Shown here: positions 35,354-44,269 of the stretch, piece by piece
How positions within the stretch are numbered: the first letter of the stretch is position 1
How the letters are laid out: every line of letters begins with the position of its first letter
Source of the DNA: JAAYUD01 sp963676865
GTDB taxonomy: Bacteria; Bacteroidota; Bacteroidia; Bacteroidales; Bacteroidaceae
Assembly: GCA_963676865.2 (NCBI GenBank)
Contig: CAXXSS010000001.1
Coordinates: forward strand, 1,364,001 to 1,428,000
Direction: 5' to 3'
DNA length: 64,000 nt
The notes under the pieces: generated by a model
What the model was told of the DNA's origin: nothing
Seen by the model: the letters and a program-made list of their open reading frames with translations, nothing else
Database searches by the model: none
Translations under genes and position numbers: made by a program

Positions 35354-35744
35354 CTTCGTTTTTAATTGATGATTTAATCTTTCTTTAATACCTTCGACAA
35401 AAGCCCTGAAGCTATTGCTCCGAATGTATTTGTTTTATTTTAAGTTTTGCAAAGAGATAAATAAGTTTATTATCGCCTTATTTTCATGACTAAGATAAAG
35501 GTTTTTTTTCTACTGTAGTACTTTTAAGACGCCGAATTAATATTTATTAATTAATTTTTAATCAAATATCTATTATGGCACATATTTTTAATGTCCATCA
35601 ACAGAAAATATATGATAGCATGAATAAAATAATAAATAACTGATATGCAACTTCCAATAGAGATTACCAATGACTCTGACAGACTCTATACTCAGGCAAA
35701 GCGTAGCAACAAAAAACGTAAATATTCGTTATTTGTAATAAGAA
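35354..35744. other. A+T-rich intergenic region upstream of the peptidoglycan operon
   Basis: It holds the operon promoter near its left end and otherwise no convincing gene. Several long A/T tracts occur around 35530-35640. Confidence 0.6.
35421..35453 (-). promoter_or_regulatory. Candidate promoter of the peptidoglycan salvage operon
   Basis: On the minus strand TTTG (35453-35450), a 21-bp spacer and TACATTCG (35428-35421) match the Bacteroides promoter with one mismatch in the -7 box. The first gene starts at 35353. No other promoter-sized gap exists until the operon ends at 13241. Confidence 0.55.
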
Positions 35745-36134
35745 TCAATCTTTGCAGTATTTTATAATATAAAATGCGGCAAAAAGAGAGGCAACGAAAG
35801 CACCCGAAGTATTGGCTAAAATATCGCCCCATTCAAAAGCTCTATATGTAGTAAGATATTTTTGAACCAGCTCCATAGAAGCACCTAAAAGAGCAGGAAT
35901 AATAAACCCAAACAACAGCCCACAATAGAGGAGCCTTTTCTTTCCAAAATGATGAAAGCGCAAGTACTCAAACCATACTAATAACGAAAAACAGCAATAC
36001 ATCGAGAAATGAACTACTTTATCCATATTGGGTATTTCTTCCAAAGAATTTTTCGGTGGTTTGAAACACGAAAGATAAATGATAACAATACCCAACAACA
36101 GTGATATGGGATAATGTCTAAAAGGAACTTTCAT
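35745..36134 (-). CDS. VanZ-like membrane protein
   Basis: 129 residues with four hydrophobic helices. The family pattern is seen in NMDKVVHFSMYCCFSLLVWFEY and in ASMELVQKYLTTYRAFEWGDILANTSGAFV, where the E-x-x-Q and D-x-x-A-N-x-x-G residues are conserved. VanZ-type proteins are named after a teicoplanin-resistance gene, but most have no known role. It is a single-gene unit, separated from the operon downstream by the A+T-rich gap. Confidence 0.85.
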   Translation of the reverse strand: MKVPFRHYPISLLLGIVIIYLSCFKPPKNSLEEIPNMDKVVHFSMYCCFSLLVWFEYLRFHHFGKKRLLYCGLLFGFIIPALLGASMELVQKYLTTYRAFEWGDILANTSGAFVASLFAAFYIIKYCKD

Positions 36135-36194
36135 AACATTACTTGTTTGATTCTTTGCGACAAATGTACATAATTAAATTGGAATAAGAGCATT

Positions 36195-36241
36195 TGACAT
36201 GTACTGAATAAGTTTTGTGCCAACTTATTCAGTGCATGTCA
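36195..36241. repeat. 20-bp inverted repeat in the VanZ/DUF2807 intergenic region
   Basis: Arms TGACATGTACTGAATAAGTT (36195-36214) and its complement at 36222-36241 pair with one mismatch around a 7-nt loop. No T-run follows on either strand, so it is not a classic terminator. It lies between two divergently transcribed genes. Confidence 0.8.
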
Positions 36242-36424
36242 GCGTGTAGAAGTACATACAAATAGGGCAAGAACGCCATAAATATTGCATCACTTTTTCT
36301 TCGCTATCACCCTATTCTAACTAGCAAAAATATAAGTTCATGAAAAAAAATAAACTTCTTTGCAACATTTTATATCCTTCGTACGTCTAATATACAAAGA
36401 GCAAATAATAATAACGAAATAACA

Positions 36425-37150
36425 ATGAAAACAAAATTTTTGATCATATTACTATCTATTTGTAGCATCGGATTATTTTCCGGTTGTGACTTCACCATGA
36501 ATATGAAGCCTAGTAAAACGATTATTACCCGTACATACAAGGTTGGTTCTTTCAACGCTATAGATTTTGCGGCAATAGGTAACGTTGAGTTCATTCAATC
36601 TAAAGATACCAGCTGCTCTATATCAATAAAAGGGCCTCAGAACTATGTGAAACAATTTGACGTTCGCGTTAATAATGGCGTTTTACATGTCGATCATAAT
36701 CAGAAAAACCATTTTCACAAAGTCAATATACAAATCAAAATTAGTGCTCCTATGCTAACCAATATTACATCAAAAGGAGTTGGCGACATTCAGATAGGCA
36801 ATATACGAATAAATAATCTAGAAGTTTTAAATAAAGGGGTAGGCAATATTAATATCGATTCAATCGCAGGCAATAGCGTCACTATCAACTCTAACGGGGT
36901 AGGCAACATCAATATAAAAGGTAAGGTTCATGTAGCAAGCTTGGCATGCAACGGTGTAGGTGATATCAAAGCTGAAGAGTTGCAATCTAAAATAGTTGAT
37001 GCAAACTGCCGAGGAGTTGGAAGCATCACTTGTTTTGCTACCGACTCAATGACAGCTACAGTCAAAGGCGTAGGCAGCATAAAATATAAAGGGAAACCTC
37101 TTTTTAAAGATCTAAATTCTTCAGGAGTAGGCTCTATCAAAGGAAAATAA
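36425..37150 (+). CDS. DUF2807 (GIN-domain) lipoprotein, copy 1
   Basis: 241 residues. The lipobox LFSGC near residue 20 marks it as a lipoprotein. The mature part is a right-handed beta-helix-like chain in which GVGDI/GVGNI motifs recur every 18-22 residues (about 115-240), the DUF2807 'auto-transporter adhesin head GIN' pattern. The biological role is unknown; related proteins are exposed or periplasmic in Bacteroidetes. A paralogue lies at 61962-62717. Confidence 0.88.
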   Translation: MKTKFLIILLSICSIGLFSGCDFTMNMKPSKTIITRTYKVGSFNAIDFAAIGNVEFIQSKDTSCSISIKGPQNYVKQFDVRVNNGVLHVDHNQKNHFHKVNIQIKISAPMLTNITSKGVGDIQIGNIRINNLEVLNKGVGNINIDSIAGNSVTINSNGVGNINIKGKVHVASLACNGVGDIKAEELQSKIVDANCRGVGSITCFATDSMTATVKGVGSIKYKGKPLFKDLNSSGVGSIKGK

Positions 37151-37157
37151 ACATAAA

Positions 37158-37181
37158 ATGAGATGATAAAAATCATCTCAT
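37158..37181. repeat. Small palindrome after the DUF2807 gene
   Basis: ATGAGATGAT and ATCATCTCAT (37158-37167, 37172-37181) form a perfect 10-bp stem with a 4-nt loop, 8 nt after the stop codon. It may stabilise the transcript end together with the terminator that follows. Confidence 0.65.
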
Positions 37182-37202
37182 AATCTCTCTCTCATAACAA
37201 GA

Positions 37203-37237
37203 AAATCCGCCAACTGTGTGATACAATAGGCGGATTT
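37203..37237. terminator. Bidirectional terminator between DUF2807 and lpxA-like genes
   Basis: AAATCCGCC (37203-37211) pairs perfectly with GGCGGATTT (37229-37237), followed by a T-rich tract on the plus strand and an A-rich/T-rich one on the other. The genes on both sides converge on it. Confidence 0.7.
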
Positions 37238-37290
37238 ATTTTTATTGAAATATAATTCTTATAGCACAAAATCAAGTGCCCAAATAGTTA

Positions 37291-38061
37291 CTAACGGCTT
37301 ATAATACCAAGTTGGCTATCTTCAACGAACTTAATAATAGCATCTATTTCAAAACTTTTTGGAATTTGTTCCTTAATTTGCAGCACAGCATCAAAAAGAC
37401 TTGTCTGGTCATGGAACACCAATCGATAGGCATTGGCAATATGCTTTTGTACCTTAGCATCGACTGCAAGATTATTCAGAATCGTAGTATTAACGCCAGC
37501 ATATTTAATCGGGTTATGGGAGGCAACAATATAGGGAGGCACATCCTTACTGCAACGACAACCACTCTGTATCATCGAAGAGTTTCCGATACGAACCTTC
37601 GGATTTACAACCACGTTACTACTCAATATCACGCCATCTTGGATCTCACAACTACCGGCTATTTTTGAACCGTAACCAAAGACGCAGCCGTTTCCAATAT
37701 GAGTATCGTGAAGCACATGGACACCTTCGAGCAAGAAGTTATCATTCCCAATAATAGTCTTATGACCCGCAAATGTAGCCCGATTGATTACCACATTCTC
37801 GCGAATCGTGTTATTATCACCAATAACCAATTCGGTAGCATCCCCAGTATAATTAAAATCTTGCGGAACTGCTCCGAGTACGGCATTTTGATATATCTTA
37901 TTACCTTTCCCTAATGTCGTACCTTCCATAATGCTGACATAAGGATAAATCACACAATCATCGCCGATTGTCACATTCTTCTCAATATAGACAAACGGAT
38001 ATATCGTCACATTCTTTCCCAACTTGACCGAAGGGTCAATTACTACATGATCACTTATCAT
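37291..38061 (-). CDS. lpxA: LpxA-type acyl-ACP--UDP-GlcNAc O-acyltransferase
   Basis: 256 residues of left-handed beta-helix hexapeptide repeats (about 1-190) with the helical C-terminal bundle of LpxA. The catalytic His region is EGVHVLHDTHIGNG, corresponding to the HIAHD motif, and IGDNNTIRENVVINRAT matches the N-R-E block of the substrate site. It would transfer a 3-hydroxyacyl group to UDP-GlcNAc at the first step of lipid A synthesis. No other lipid A gene is nearby, so this may be a second paralogue and not the housekeeping copy. It is last after the efflux operon, at 23 bp. Confidence 0.85.
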   Translation of the reverse strand: MISDHVVIDPSVKLGKNVTIYPFVYIEKNVTIGDDCVIYPYVSIMEGTTLGKGNKIYQNAVLGAVPQDFNYTGDATELVIGDNNTIRENVVINRATFAGHKTIIGNDNFLLEGVHVLHDTHIGNGCVFGYGSKIAGSCEIQDGVILSSNVVVNPKVRIGNSSMIQSGCRCSKDVPPYIVASHNPIKYAGVNTTILNNLAVDAKVQKHIANAYRLVFHDQTSLFDAVLQIKEQIPKSFEIDAIIKFVEDSQLGIISR

Positions 38062-38084
38062 AGTCGTTTTTTTTATTCATCATT

Positions 38085-39467
38085 TTATCTTCCGCCACCC
38101 AATGCATAATACAAATTGACAATAGACTGTATCTTATTAAAGTCGTCAGTAACTTTAGAAAGCTGTGCTGTCAATAGTGCCTGTTGCGCCGTTATTATCT
38201 CAAGATAAGTAGCAGAAGGACTTAAACTAAACATCTTTTGAGCATAATCCACATTTTTGGTCAGACTTTCTACCCTTTGTTGATCCAATAAACCTTTTTT
38301 CGCAGATGTCTGATAAAGAGCCAAAGCATTATTCACTTCGCTACCGGCACTAAGCACTGCATATTGCCACTTAATGTATGCGGTCTGCTGCTGTGCTTCT
38401 GCAACCTTCAAGGAAGCTTTTAGTTTACCATTCTCAAATATAGGTTGAGTAAGACTTGCTACAGCCGACAACAAAACCTTACCTGGATTGATAATAGCAC
38501 TTGCATTATTCGTCCAACCGGCATTTCCCGACAACGTTAAGCTCGGATAGAAATTGGCCTGAGCTTGCTTCTTCTGATAATAACATGCAGCAAGGCTCAA
38601 TTCAGCACTATATACATCGGGACGATTGGATAGCAACTGAACAGGAACCCCGACAGCCAGATTCTCAGGCAATGCTTGATCCTCAATTTTATTGCGACGA
38701 ATCGTTTGTGGAGATTGGTTAATAAGCAACGATAAAGCATTTTCGGTAGTACGTATCTGCCGTTTTAATTCTTCAGCACTCGATAGAACCGAATAGTAGT
38801 TCGCCTTGGCCGACTGTATTGATGCTTCATTCGTAGAACTATAGTTTTTTTGTGCAATCATAATATCCCACGTATGCTTCGTCAATACAGCTGTCGAATC
38901 GGTTATTTCCAATTGACGATCGAGCATCAATAAAGTATAATAGCTATTAGCAATACTGGAGACTAATGAGGTGCGAACAGCTTGTTGATATGCTTTCGAT
39001 TGCAAAAGAATCTCCTGTTGAGCCCTTTTGGCATTTGTCAGTTTACCAAACAAATCAATATTCCAACTAGCTGCAATCGGCAAAGAATAAGTAGTTGCCG
39101 TCGTTGAGAAATCCCATCTTCCTATAGCTCCTGTTCCATTAAAAGCAAGAGAAGGAAAGAATGCCAACTTTGCAGCCTTCAATTGGGCTTCGGCTTCTTG
39201 GACAGAAAGAATGGCAACCTGCATGTTTGCATTATTCTTTAAACCGGAATCTATCAATTGTTGCAAAGCAGCATCGGTAAAGACTTCTTGCCACTTCAAA
39301 TTACCCATATTGAGTGTATCGGCCGTAGCAAGAGTATCATTTAGAGAAATCGAATCGCGATATAAACCCTTAGTATTAACTGAAGGACGCTGGTATTGCT
39401 TATATAGGCCACAACTGTTTAAAACAACAGCTGCGCCTAACAAAGATATTATTTTTAATCTTTTCAT
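38085..39467 (-). CDS. RND efflux outer membrane lipoprotein (TolC/OprM type)
   Basis: 460 residues. The N-terminus carries a lipobox (LNSCG near residue 18), so it is anchored as OprM-like factors are. Two outer-membrane-efflux repeats are visible, each with an alpha-helical segment and a short beta-strand region such as PIAASWNIDLFGK and ASLTQPIFENGK. It forms the outer channel of the tripartite pump encoded immediately upstream, with 8 bp between the genes. Confidence 0.93.
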   Translation of the reverse strand: MKRLKIISLLGAAVVLNSCGLYKQYQRPSVNTKGLYRDSISLNDTLATADTLNMGNLKWQEVFTDAALQQLIDSGLKNNANMQVAILSVQEAEAQLKAAKLAFFPSLAFNGTGAIGRWDFSTTATTYSLPIAASWNIDLFGKLTNAKRAQQEILLQSKAYQQAVRTSLVSSIANSYYTLLMLDRQLEITDSTAVLTKHTWDIMIAQKNYSSTNEASIQSAKANYYSVLSSAEELKRQIRTTENALSLLINQSPQTIRRNKIEDQALPENLAVGVPVQLLSNRPDVYSAELSLAACYYQKKQAQANFYPSLTLSGNAGWTNNASAIINPGKVLLSAVASLTQPIFENGKLKASLKVAEAQQQTAYIKWQYAVLSAGSEVNNALALYQTSAKKGLLDQQRVESLTKNVDYAQKMFSLSPSATYLEIITAQQALLTAQLSKVTDDFNKIQSIVNLYYALGGGR

Positions 39468-39475
39468 ATCATTAC

Positions 39476-42400
39476 TTACTCTTTATCCTTTTTGACAGGA
39501 CGTGTATATTGTATCATTTCCGTATCGACCTTCTGAGACGTCTCGTTTTCGAACTGCAAAGGTTTAACCTTCTCTTGCAAATATTCGAAGATCACAAATA
39601 ATGAAGGAACCACAAAAATTTGGCAAACCATACCTATCAACATACCTCCAATGGCCGAAGCTCCTAAAGTAGAATTACCATTAGCTCCTACACCAAACGA
39701 GAACATCATTGGCAACAGACCGATAATCATTGCACCCGAAGTCATTAAGATAGGGCGCAAACGAGCCGCAGCACCCAAAATAGCGCTCCATCTGATTGCC
39801 ATACCCATCTGCCGTCTCTCTAATGCAAATTGAACAATTAAAATAGCGTTCTTCGCAAGCAAACCGATCAACATAATAAGAGAAATCTGCATGTAGATAT
39901 TATTTTCATGCCCGAACAAATTGGTAAAGACAAAAGCTCCTGCCAAACCGAATGGGATGGAAAGAATAACTGATAAAGGCAAAATATAGCTTTCGTATTG
40001 GGCACTCAATATCAAATATACGAACACCAAACAAAGAATAAAAATCAATGTAGTACTACTACTCGACTCCTTTTCCGAACGAGTCAGACCGGAGAATTCA
40101 TAGCCATACCCTTCAGGGAGCGTTTTTGAAGCCACTTCTGAAATCGCTTTAATAGCATCTCCGGTACTATATCCATTGGCTGCCGTAGCATTTACATCAA
40201 TTGACGTAAACAAATTGAAACGATTAATATTAGAAGGACCATATACTTTATTCAAAGTAATATATTCATTAATAGGAGCCATTCCAACAGGAGTACGAAC
40301 ATAGATACCATTCAGAGAAGCTGGATCCAAACGCTTCAGAGGATCGGCCTGAATCATAACTCGGTAGAGCTTACCATAACTATTAAAGTTCGAAGCATAC
40401 AAACCTCCATAATAACCTTGAAGTGTTGTCAGTACTGTCGAAGGTGAGATGCTGCTCTCCTTACATTTTGCAACATTGACATCAACCATATATTGGGGAT
40501 AGCGTGGATCATAAGATGTCATAGCCTTTGAAAATTCAGGACGTTGGTTTAAACCGGCCAAGAACTGCTGTGTAATACCAAAAAACTTATCTACCGAGCC
40601 ACCTGTTTTATCTTGTAAACTAAACGTTAAACCGTTGGAAGCACTAAATCCTGGAATCATAGGTGGACCAAATGCTAATATCTGTGCATCTTTTATAGAC
40701 GACGTTTGCAAATATATCATTCCCAATACAGCCCTTGCACTTTGACCCAAATTACGATCTTTCCATTCTTTGAGCCTTATAACAAAGGTTCCGAAGTTAC
40801 TTCCCTGACCCGCAATAAAGTTATAACCAACAATTTGTGTACGACTTTTGATAGCCGGATTCGTTTTGAGCATATTATCAACGATAGTCATCGTTTTAGC
40901 AGTCTTCTGTAGTCCCGTTCCAGGAGGCATTGATATCGTACAGAATAGTACTCCGGTATCTTCATCAGGTACTAAACCAGTTTTTGTCGTCTTCATCAAG
41001 AACCCCATCACTACGATAGATACCAAGACAATAGAAAAAGAAGTGACTTTATGATTGATAAAGAACTGTATGCCCTTCTTATATTTGCCTAATACCTTAT
41101 CATATGAGGTATTAAATGCTGTATGGAAACGATCAATAAGAGAGACCTTTCTCGAAGTGCCATCTTCATTTTTCGGTTTCAATAGAATAGCACACAATGC
41201 AGGACTTAATGTCAAAGCATTTAACGCAGAAATCACGATAGCCACAGCCATTGTCACGCCAAATTCTTTATAGAAAGTACCACTCGTACCGCCAATAAAC
41301 GAAACAGGGATAAATACGGCTGCCATGACTAATGTTATGGAGATGATAGCTCCGGAGATCTCGTTCATGGCATCCAAACTGGCTTGCTTACCTGATTTGT
41401 ATCCTTGATCCAGTTTGGCATGAACTGCCTCGACGACCACTATCGCATCATCCACCACTATCGCAATAGCTAATACTAAGGCCGATAATGTCAATAGGTT
41501 AATTGTAAAACCGAATATCTTAAGGAAAAAGAATGTACCGATCAACGACACCGGGACCGCTATGGCAGGTATCAACGTAGAACGAAGATCTTGCAAGAAA
41601 ATATAGACCACAATAAATACCAGTAAGAAGGCTTCAAGTAAAGTCTTGATAACTTCATGAATAGATGCATAAAGGAAATCCGTAACATCCATCAAGACAC
41701 TGACTTTCATTCCTGGAGGAAAAGATTTTTGCAATTCGCCAACAGTAGACTTGATATTCTTAATAATCTCGTTTGCATTCGAACCGGCAACCTGAGAAAC
41801 CATACAAGTGACAGCCGGTTTATTGTCGCAACGATTATTAACAACATAACTCAAAGCTCCCAATTCTATTTTGGCTACATCTTTAAGCCTTATGACATTA
41901 CCCGAGTTGTCTTGATTAATAATAATATCGCCAAATTCTCCAGGCGTCTTCAGACGTCCTTTGTAACGCATGACATACTCATAAGACTGATCACTTTGCT
42001 CTCCAAACTTACCGGGAGCGGCTTCTACATTCTGCTCAGCCAATACGTTCGTCACATCATTCGGAATCAAATTATGCTGTTTCATAGCTTCCGGATTAAG
42101 CCAAATGCGCATTGTATAAGTCTTAGCGCCAAAAGATTCGGCACTACCCACACCCTGGACACGCTTAATAGCCGGAAGAATATTAATATCGGTATAGTTC
42201 GTTAAAAACTTTTCATCATACTGCCCTTTGTCGCTAGTCACAGAAAAAAGCAACAATGTACTTGTTTGACGTTTTTCTGTCTGCACGCCCACCTTCACAA
42301 CTTCAGAAGGCAACAAACTCTGAGCCTGCTGCACACGATTCTGAACATTGACAGCAGCCATATCAGGATTAGTACCTTGTTTAAAATAGACCGTAATAGT

Positions 42401-42667
42401 AGCCGAACCATCATTGGTTGCGGTAGAAGTCATATAGGTCATATTTTCTACACCATTAATGGACTCTTCCAAAGGAGCTATAACACTATTCAAAACTGTT
42501 TGTGCATCAGCACCTGAATAAGTGGTTTTAACAGAAATAGTTGGAGGAGCAATATCAGGATACTGTTCGATAGGCAGAGTCACTAATCCTATGACACCTA
42601 GAATCACTATTAAAATCGAAATCACCGTAGAAAGTACGGGCCGATTTATAAATCTATCAAGTTTCAT
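39476..42667 (-). CDS. RND efflux permease (HAE1/AcrB type)
   Basis: 1063 residues, the usual size. Twelve helices and two large periplasmic loops are evident. The proton-relay Asp pair appears as IVVDDAIVVVEAVHAKL in TM4, and the start KLDRFINRPVLSTVISILIVILGVIG is typical. The pump belongs to the hydrophobe/amphiphile efflux group that exports drugs, bile salts or dyes; its substrates cannot be told from sequence. It sits 17 bp after the adaptor gene. Confidence 0.96.
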   Translation of the reverse strand: MKLDRFINRPVLSTVISILIVILGVIGLVTLPIEQYPDIAPPTISVKTTYSGADAQTVLNSVIAPLEESINGVENMTYMTSTATNDGSATITVYFKQGTNPDMAAVNVQNRVQQAQSLLPSEVVKVGVQTEKRQTSTLLLFSVTSDKGQYDEKFLTNYTDINILPAIKRVQGVGSAESFGAKTYTMRIWLNPEAMKQHNLIPNDVTNVLAEQNVEAAPGKFGEQSDQSYEYVMRYKGRLKTPGEFGDIIINQDNSGNVIRLKDVAKIELGALSYVVNNRCDNKPAVTCMVSQVAGSNANEIIKNIKSTVGELQKSFPPGMKVSVLMDVTDFLYASIHEVIKTLLEAFLLVFIVVYIFLQDLRSTLIPAIAVPVSLIGTFFFLKIFGFTINLLTLSALVLAIAIVVDDAIVVVEAVHAKLDQGYKSGKQASLDAMNEISGAIISITLVMAAVFIPVSFIGGTSGTFYKEFGVTMAVAIVISALNALTLSPALCAILLKPKNEDGTSRKVSLIDRFHTAFNTSYDKVLGKYKKGIQFFINHKVTSFSIVLVSIVVMGFLMKTTKTGLVPDEDTGVLFCTISMPPGTGLQKTAKTMTIVDNMLKTNPAIKSRTQIVGYNFIAGQGSNFGTFVIRLKEWKDRNLGQSARAVLGMIYLQTSSIKDAQILAFGPPMIPGFSASNGLTFSLQDKTGGSVDKFFGITQQFLAGLNQRPEFSKAMTSYDPRYPQYMVDVNVAKCKESSISPSTVLTTLQGYYGGLYASNFNSYGKLYRVMIQADPLKRLDPASLNGIYVRTPVGMAPINEYITLNKVYGPSNINRFNLFTSIDVNATAANGYSTGDAIKAISEVASKTLPEGYGYEFSGLTRSEKESSSSTTLIFILCLVFVYLILSAQYESYILPLSVILSIPFGLAGAFVFTNLFGHENNIYMQISLIMLIGLLAKNAILIVQFALERRQMGMAIRWSAILGAAARLRPILMTSGAMIIGLLPMMFSFGVGANGNSTLGASAIGGMLIGMVCQIFVVPSLFVIFEYLQEKVKPLQFENETSQKVDTEMIQYTRPVKKDKE

Positions 42668-42684
42668 AATTTGCTTTTAATTTG

Positions 42685-43902
42685 TTATTTCTTGCCCGAA
42701 AATGCCTTCTTCATAGCAGAGTAGTTGCCTTGAATGGCACCCATATTTTCCGCTTTCTTAATCTTGGCAGCTGCGGCAGCTTCTGTAATCGGCTTGATAT
42801 CCATACCATCGGTCAAAGATGCAATACCCTGAACAACGATACGATCACCCGTTTTCAAGCCAGAAGTAACAATATAATTCTGACCATCGCTATATTCAGA
42901 GACCATAACAAGTGAATACTTCACCTTATTATTGTTCCCTACAATGTATACATATTTTTTATCCTGCAATTCACTGACAGCCGACTGTGGTATTAAAATA
43001 ATATCACTCTGAGTATACGGAATGACAATATTGCCTGAACCACCACTTTTTAATAAATGTTTAGGATTCTTGAAGTTGGCACGAATATTGACAGTGCCGG
43101 TAGTTTGATCTATCACACCACTAATCGTAGAGACCTTGCCCTGTTGAGAATAAATCGTTCCATCCGACAATTTCAATTGTACGGCAGGAAATGTTTTAGC
43201 AGCCGCATTGGAAGAGCCAGACTCACGAGTCATAGATAGCAATTGCTTTTCGTTCATCGAAAAATAAACATACATTTCGTCAATATTCGAAACGGTTGTC
43301 AAAGGTTGAGAACTCGAAGAGCTTACCAAACTTCCTACACGATAAGGAATAGAGCCTACAACGCCGTTACTAGGACTAGTCACTCTACAATAAGCCAAAT
43401 TTTGGCGAGCTGCTATCAGCGATGCTTGCGCTTGTGCCAAGTTAGCACGAGCACTGGCATAAGAGTTTATAGCCGTCTGCAAATCAAAATCGCCAATAAT
43501 ATTCTGGCGACGAAGTTCTTTCTTATTTACATAAGTCAGTTTTGCCGTTGCCACTTGAGCTTTAGCTACATTTACAGCAGCAAGACCTTGTTTAACGGCC
43601 TCTCTATACTGCACATCATCTATTTCAAACAACACTTGTCCCTTGTGTACGACAGAACCCTCATCAACACAAAGACGAGTAATAAATCCCGAAATCTTAG
43701 GACGAATTTCAATGTCTTGCTTACCGCGGATAGTTGCCGGGTAAATGTTATCCAAACTAGCACTCGAGGTGGTCAATGTCCGTACAGCGTACTCATTATC
43801 ACTCGGCAAACCTTGGCGTTTATTCCCACAGGAAAAAAGAGCTGACGCACACATCGCGAATATCATTATCCGCAAAATTCGATTTTCTTTAATACGACTC
43901 AT
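42685..43902 (-). CDS. RND efflux periplasmic adaptor (AcrA/MexA type)
   Basis: 405 residues from the ATG at 43902; an in-frame TTG further upstream (43932) is rejected. A lipobox ALFSC (near residue 25) anchors the protein. Then follow the biotinyl-lipoyl halves (IRPKISGFITRLCVDEG and VTSPSNGVVGSIPYRVGSLV), a coiled-coil hairpin between them, and beta-barrel and membrane-proximal domains. It is the first gene of the adaptor-permease-channel operon. No regulator gene lies next to it. Confidence 0.93.
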   Translation of the reverse strand: MSRIKENRILRIMIFAMCASALFSCGNKRQGLPSDNEYAVRTLTTSSASLDNIYPATIRGKQDIEIRPKISGFITRLCVDEGSVVHKGQVLFEIDDVQYREAVKQGLAAVNVAKAQVATAKLTYVNKKELRRQNIIGDFDLQTAINSYASARANLAQAQASLIAARQNLAYCRVTSPSNGVVGSIPYRVGSLVSSSSSQPLTTVSNIDEMYVYFSMNEKQLLSMTRESGSSNAAAKTFPAVQLKLSDGTIYSQQGKVSTISGVIDQTTGTVNIRANFKNPKHLLKSGGSGNIVIPYTQSDIILIPQSAVSELQDKKYVYIVGNNNKVKYSLVMVSEYSDGQNYIVTSGLKTGDRIVVQGIASLTDGMDIKPITEAAAAAKIKKAENMGAIQGNYSAMKKAFSGKK

Positions 43903-44269
43903 CTCTAATCTTTTTATTATACTGTTCAACAATTATTTATTCACAATTTTCTTATTCTTTTTACCTCTTAACTCAATACACACACATATATCCTCCAAGG
44001 ACTAAACAAGCCTCAAGAAAGCTTTTTGCCCGAAAACCCATCCGCACAAAAAAGTTTTCGTGCAAAGGAACAAATTAGTTTAGATATATGCATCAATTTG
44101 ATCAAACATTTAACACTGTTTCTCGCAATTTAATAAACATAAAAGAGTTGAAAAACTAATCATCAACTCTGAATGACAAAAAAACACGAATAAGCTATTT
44201 TGTGCCACTTTTTTAATAAATTAGTGTTTTGTTTGATATTTATTGAATGAGAACCTTTATTTTTGCAAC
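43903..44269. other. Divergent control region between efflux operon and Ig-like lipoprotein
   Basis: No gene is seen. It contains an 8-bp inverted repeat AGAGTTGA/TCAACTCT (44145-44152, 44164-44171), a smaller one CGAAAAC/GTTTTCG, and a possible minus-strand -7 box TTCCTTTG (44070-44063) for the efflux operon with no good -33 box. One of the repeats could be an operator for the pump genes. Confidence 0.5.
44232..44265 (+). promoter_or_regulatory. Promoter of the Ig-like lipoprotein gene, nearly leaderless
   Basis: TTTG at 44232-44235, a 22-bp spacer and TATTTTTG at 44258-44265 fit the consensus. The only credible ATG (44270) starts 4 nt after the -7 box, so the transcript probably begins at or just after the start codon. 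Confidence 0.55.

Noticed and set aside
35645..35767. 40-codon plus-strand frame before VanZ
   Set aside because: It overlaps the 3' end of the VanZ gene on the other strand and has no support beyond an ATG.
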